From NCBI RefSeq assembly GCF_938045345.1, contig NZ_CALIMS010000016.1:1-33348 (forward strand): a DNA stretch of 33,348 bases, given 5' to 3'. Each line of letters begins with the position of its first letter. Positions within the stretch are counted from its first letter, which is position 1. Position numbers and translations under genes: made by a program. Origin of the DNA: an uncultured Campylobacter sp. (GTDB lineage Bacteria > Campylobacterota > Campylobacteria > Campylobacterales > Campylobacteraceae). The notes beneath the pieces were generated by a model. The model saw nothing but the letters and a program-made list of their open reading frames with translations. It was not told the DNA's origin and ran no database searches. Below are positions 33,318 to 33,348 of the stretch, in pieces.

Positions 33318-33348
33318 ATGAAACTAGCCGAGGCGCTGATACTGCGCG
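33318..33348 (+). CDS. DIP1984-family protein, first codons only
   Basis: ATG with AAGGA upstream, reading MKLAEALILR to the window end. This start is characteristic of DIP1984/septicolysin-like proteins. Only ten residues are visible, and it is 18 bp after the lipoprotein operon, so it may belong to the same transcript. Confidence 0.55.
   Translation, partial: MKLAEALILR

Overview
The window looks like a chromosomal piece of an epsilonproteobacterium, most likely a Campylobacter of the higher-GC oral/gut kind (C. gracilis, C. showae or C. rectus type). The basis is inference: PEB1-like solute-binding proteins, VapD, an Imm26-like protein, the CsgG/DUF4810/GNA1162 lipoprotein operon, a long-spacer TATAAT promoter style, and very frequent AAATTT/RAATTY words. 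No rRNA, tRNA or CRISPR array was seen.

Layout. 1-3611 (minus) is the passenger part of a large autotransporter, cut by the window edge. Its promoter (TTGCAA-17-TATAAT) sits beside a perfect inverted repeat and a run of nine G, so it is a candidate phase-variable surface protein. 4113-6727 (minus) holds three tandem family-3 amino-acid-binding proteins with an unusual shared C-terminal tail and no permease or ATPase next to them. 7137-8602 has a small membrane protein and a divergent D-amino-acid-type aminotransferase.

8671-14825 is the accessory heart of the window, a toxin-antitoxin/defence-like cluster. A 105-residue small protein occurs three times, each time overlapping the start of a vapD by ATGA. 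Only the middle vapD is intact; the other two are 20- and 34-codon stubs. An AT-rich HipA kinase gene with no hipB is inserted between copies two and three, behind a perfect 20-bp palindrome. Then come a frameshifted antitoxin-like gene with an A8 tract, an orphan antitoxin-like gene, and a tight three-gene operon of a small protein, an AbiEii-type nucleotidyltransferase and a zeta-type kinase. Last is a small possible nuclease preceded by the decayed tail of a second copy.

15042-24475 is more ordinary: a Pif1-like helicase, an SH3/NlpC-P60 lipoprotein, a metal or siderophore binding-protein gene, a membrane methyltransferase, a flotillin, an unknown protein and a TauE/SafE exporter. Next to the methyltransferase is an internally deleted 76-codon relic of the binding-protein gene. 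22500-22624 holds eight RAATTY words spaced 16-18 bp. 24566-28469 has an unknown 543-residue protein, several hairpin elements, an Imm26-like protein and a membrane protein. 28997-29080 is a 27-residue membrane peptide. 29613-31342 is a two-component system (response regulator then histidine kinase). It is divergent from 31441-33299, a three-lipoprotein operon (CsgG-like, DUF4810-like, GNA1162-like). The first codons of a DIP1984-like gene close the window.
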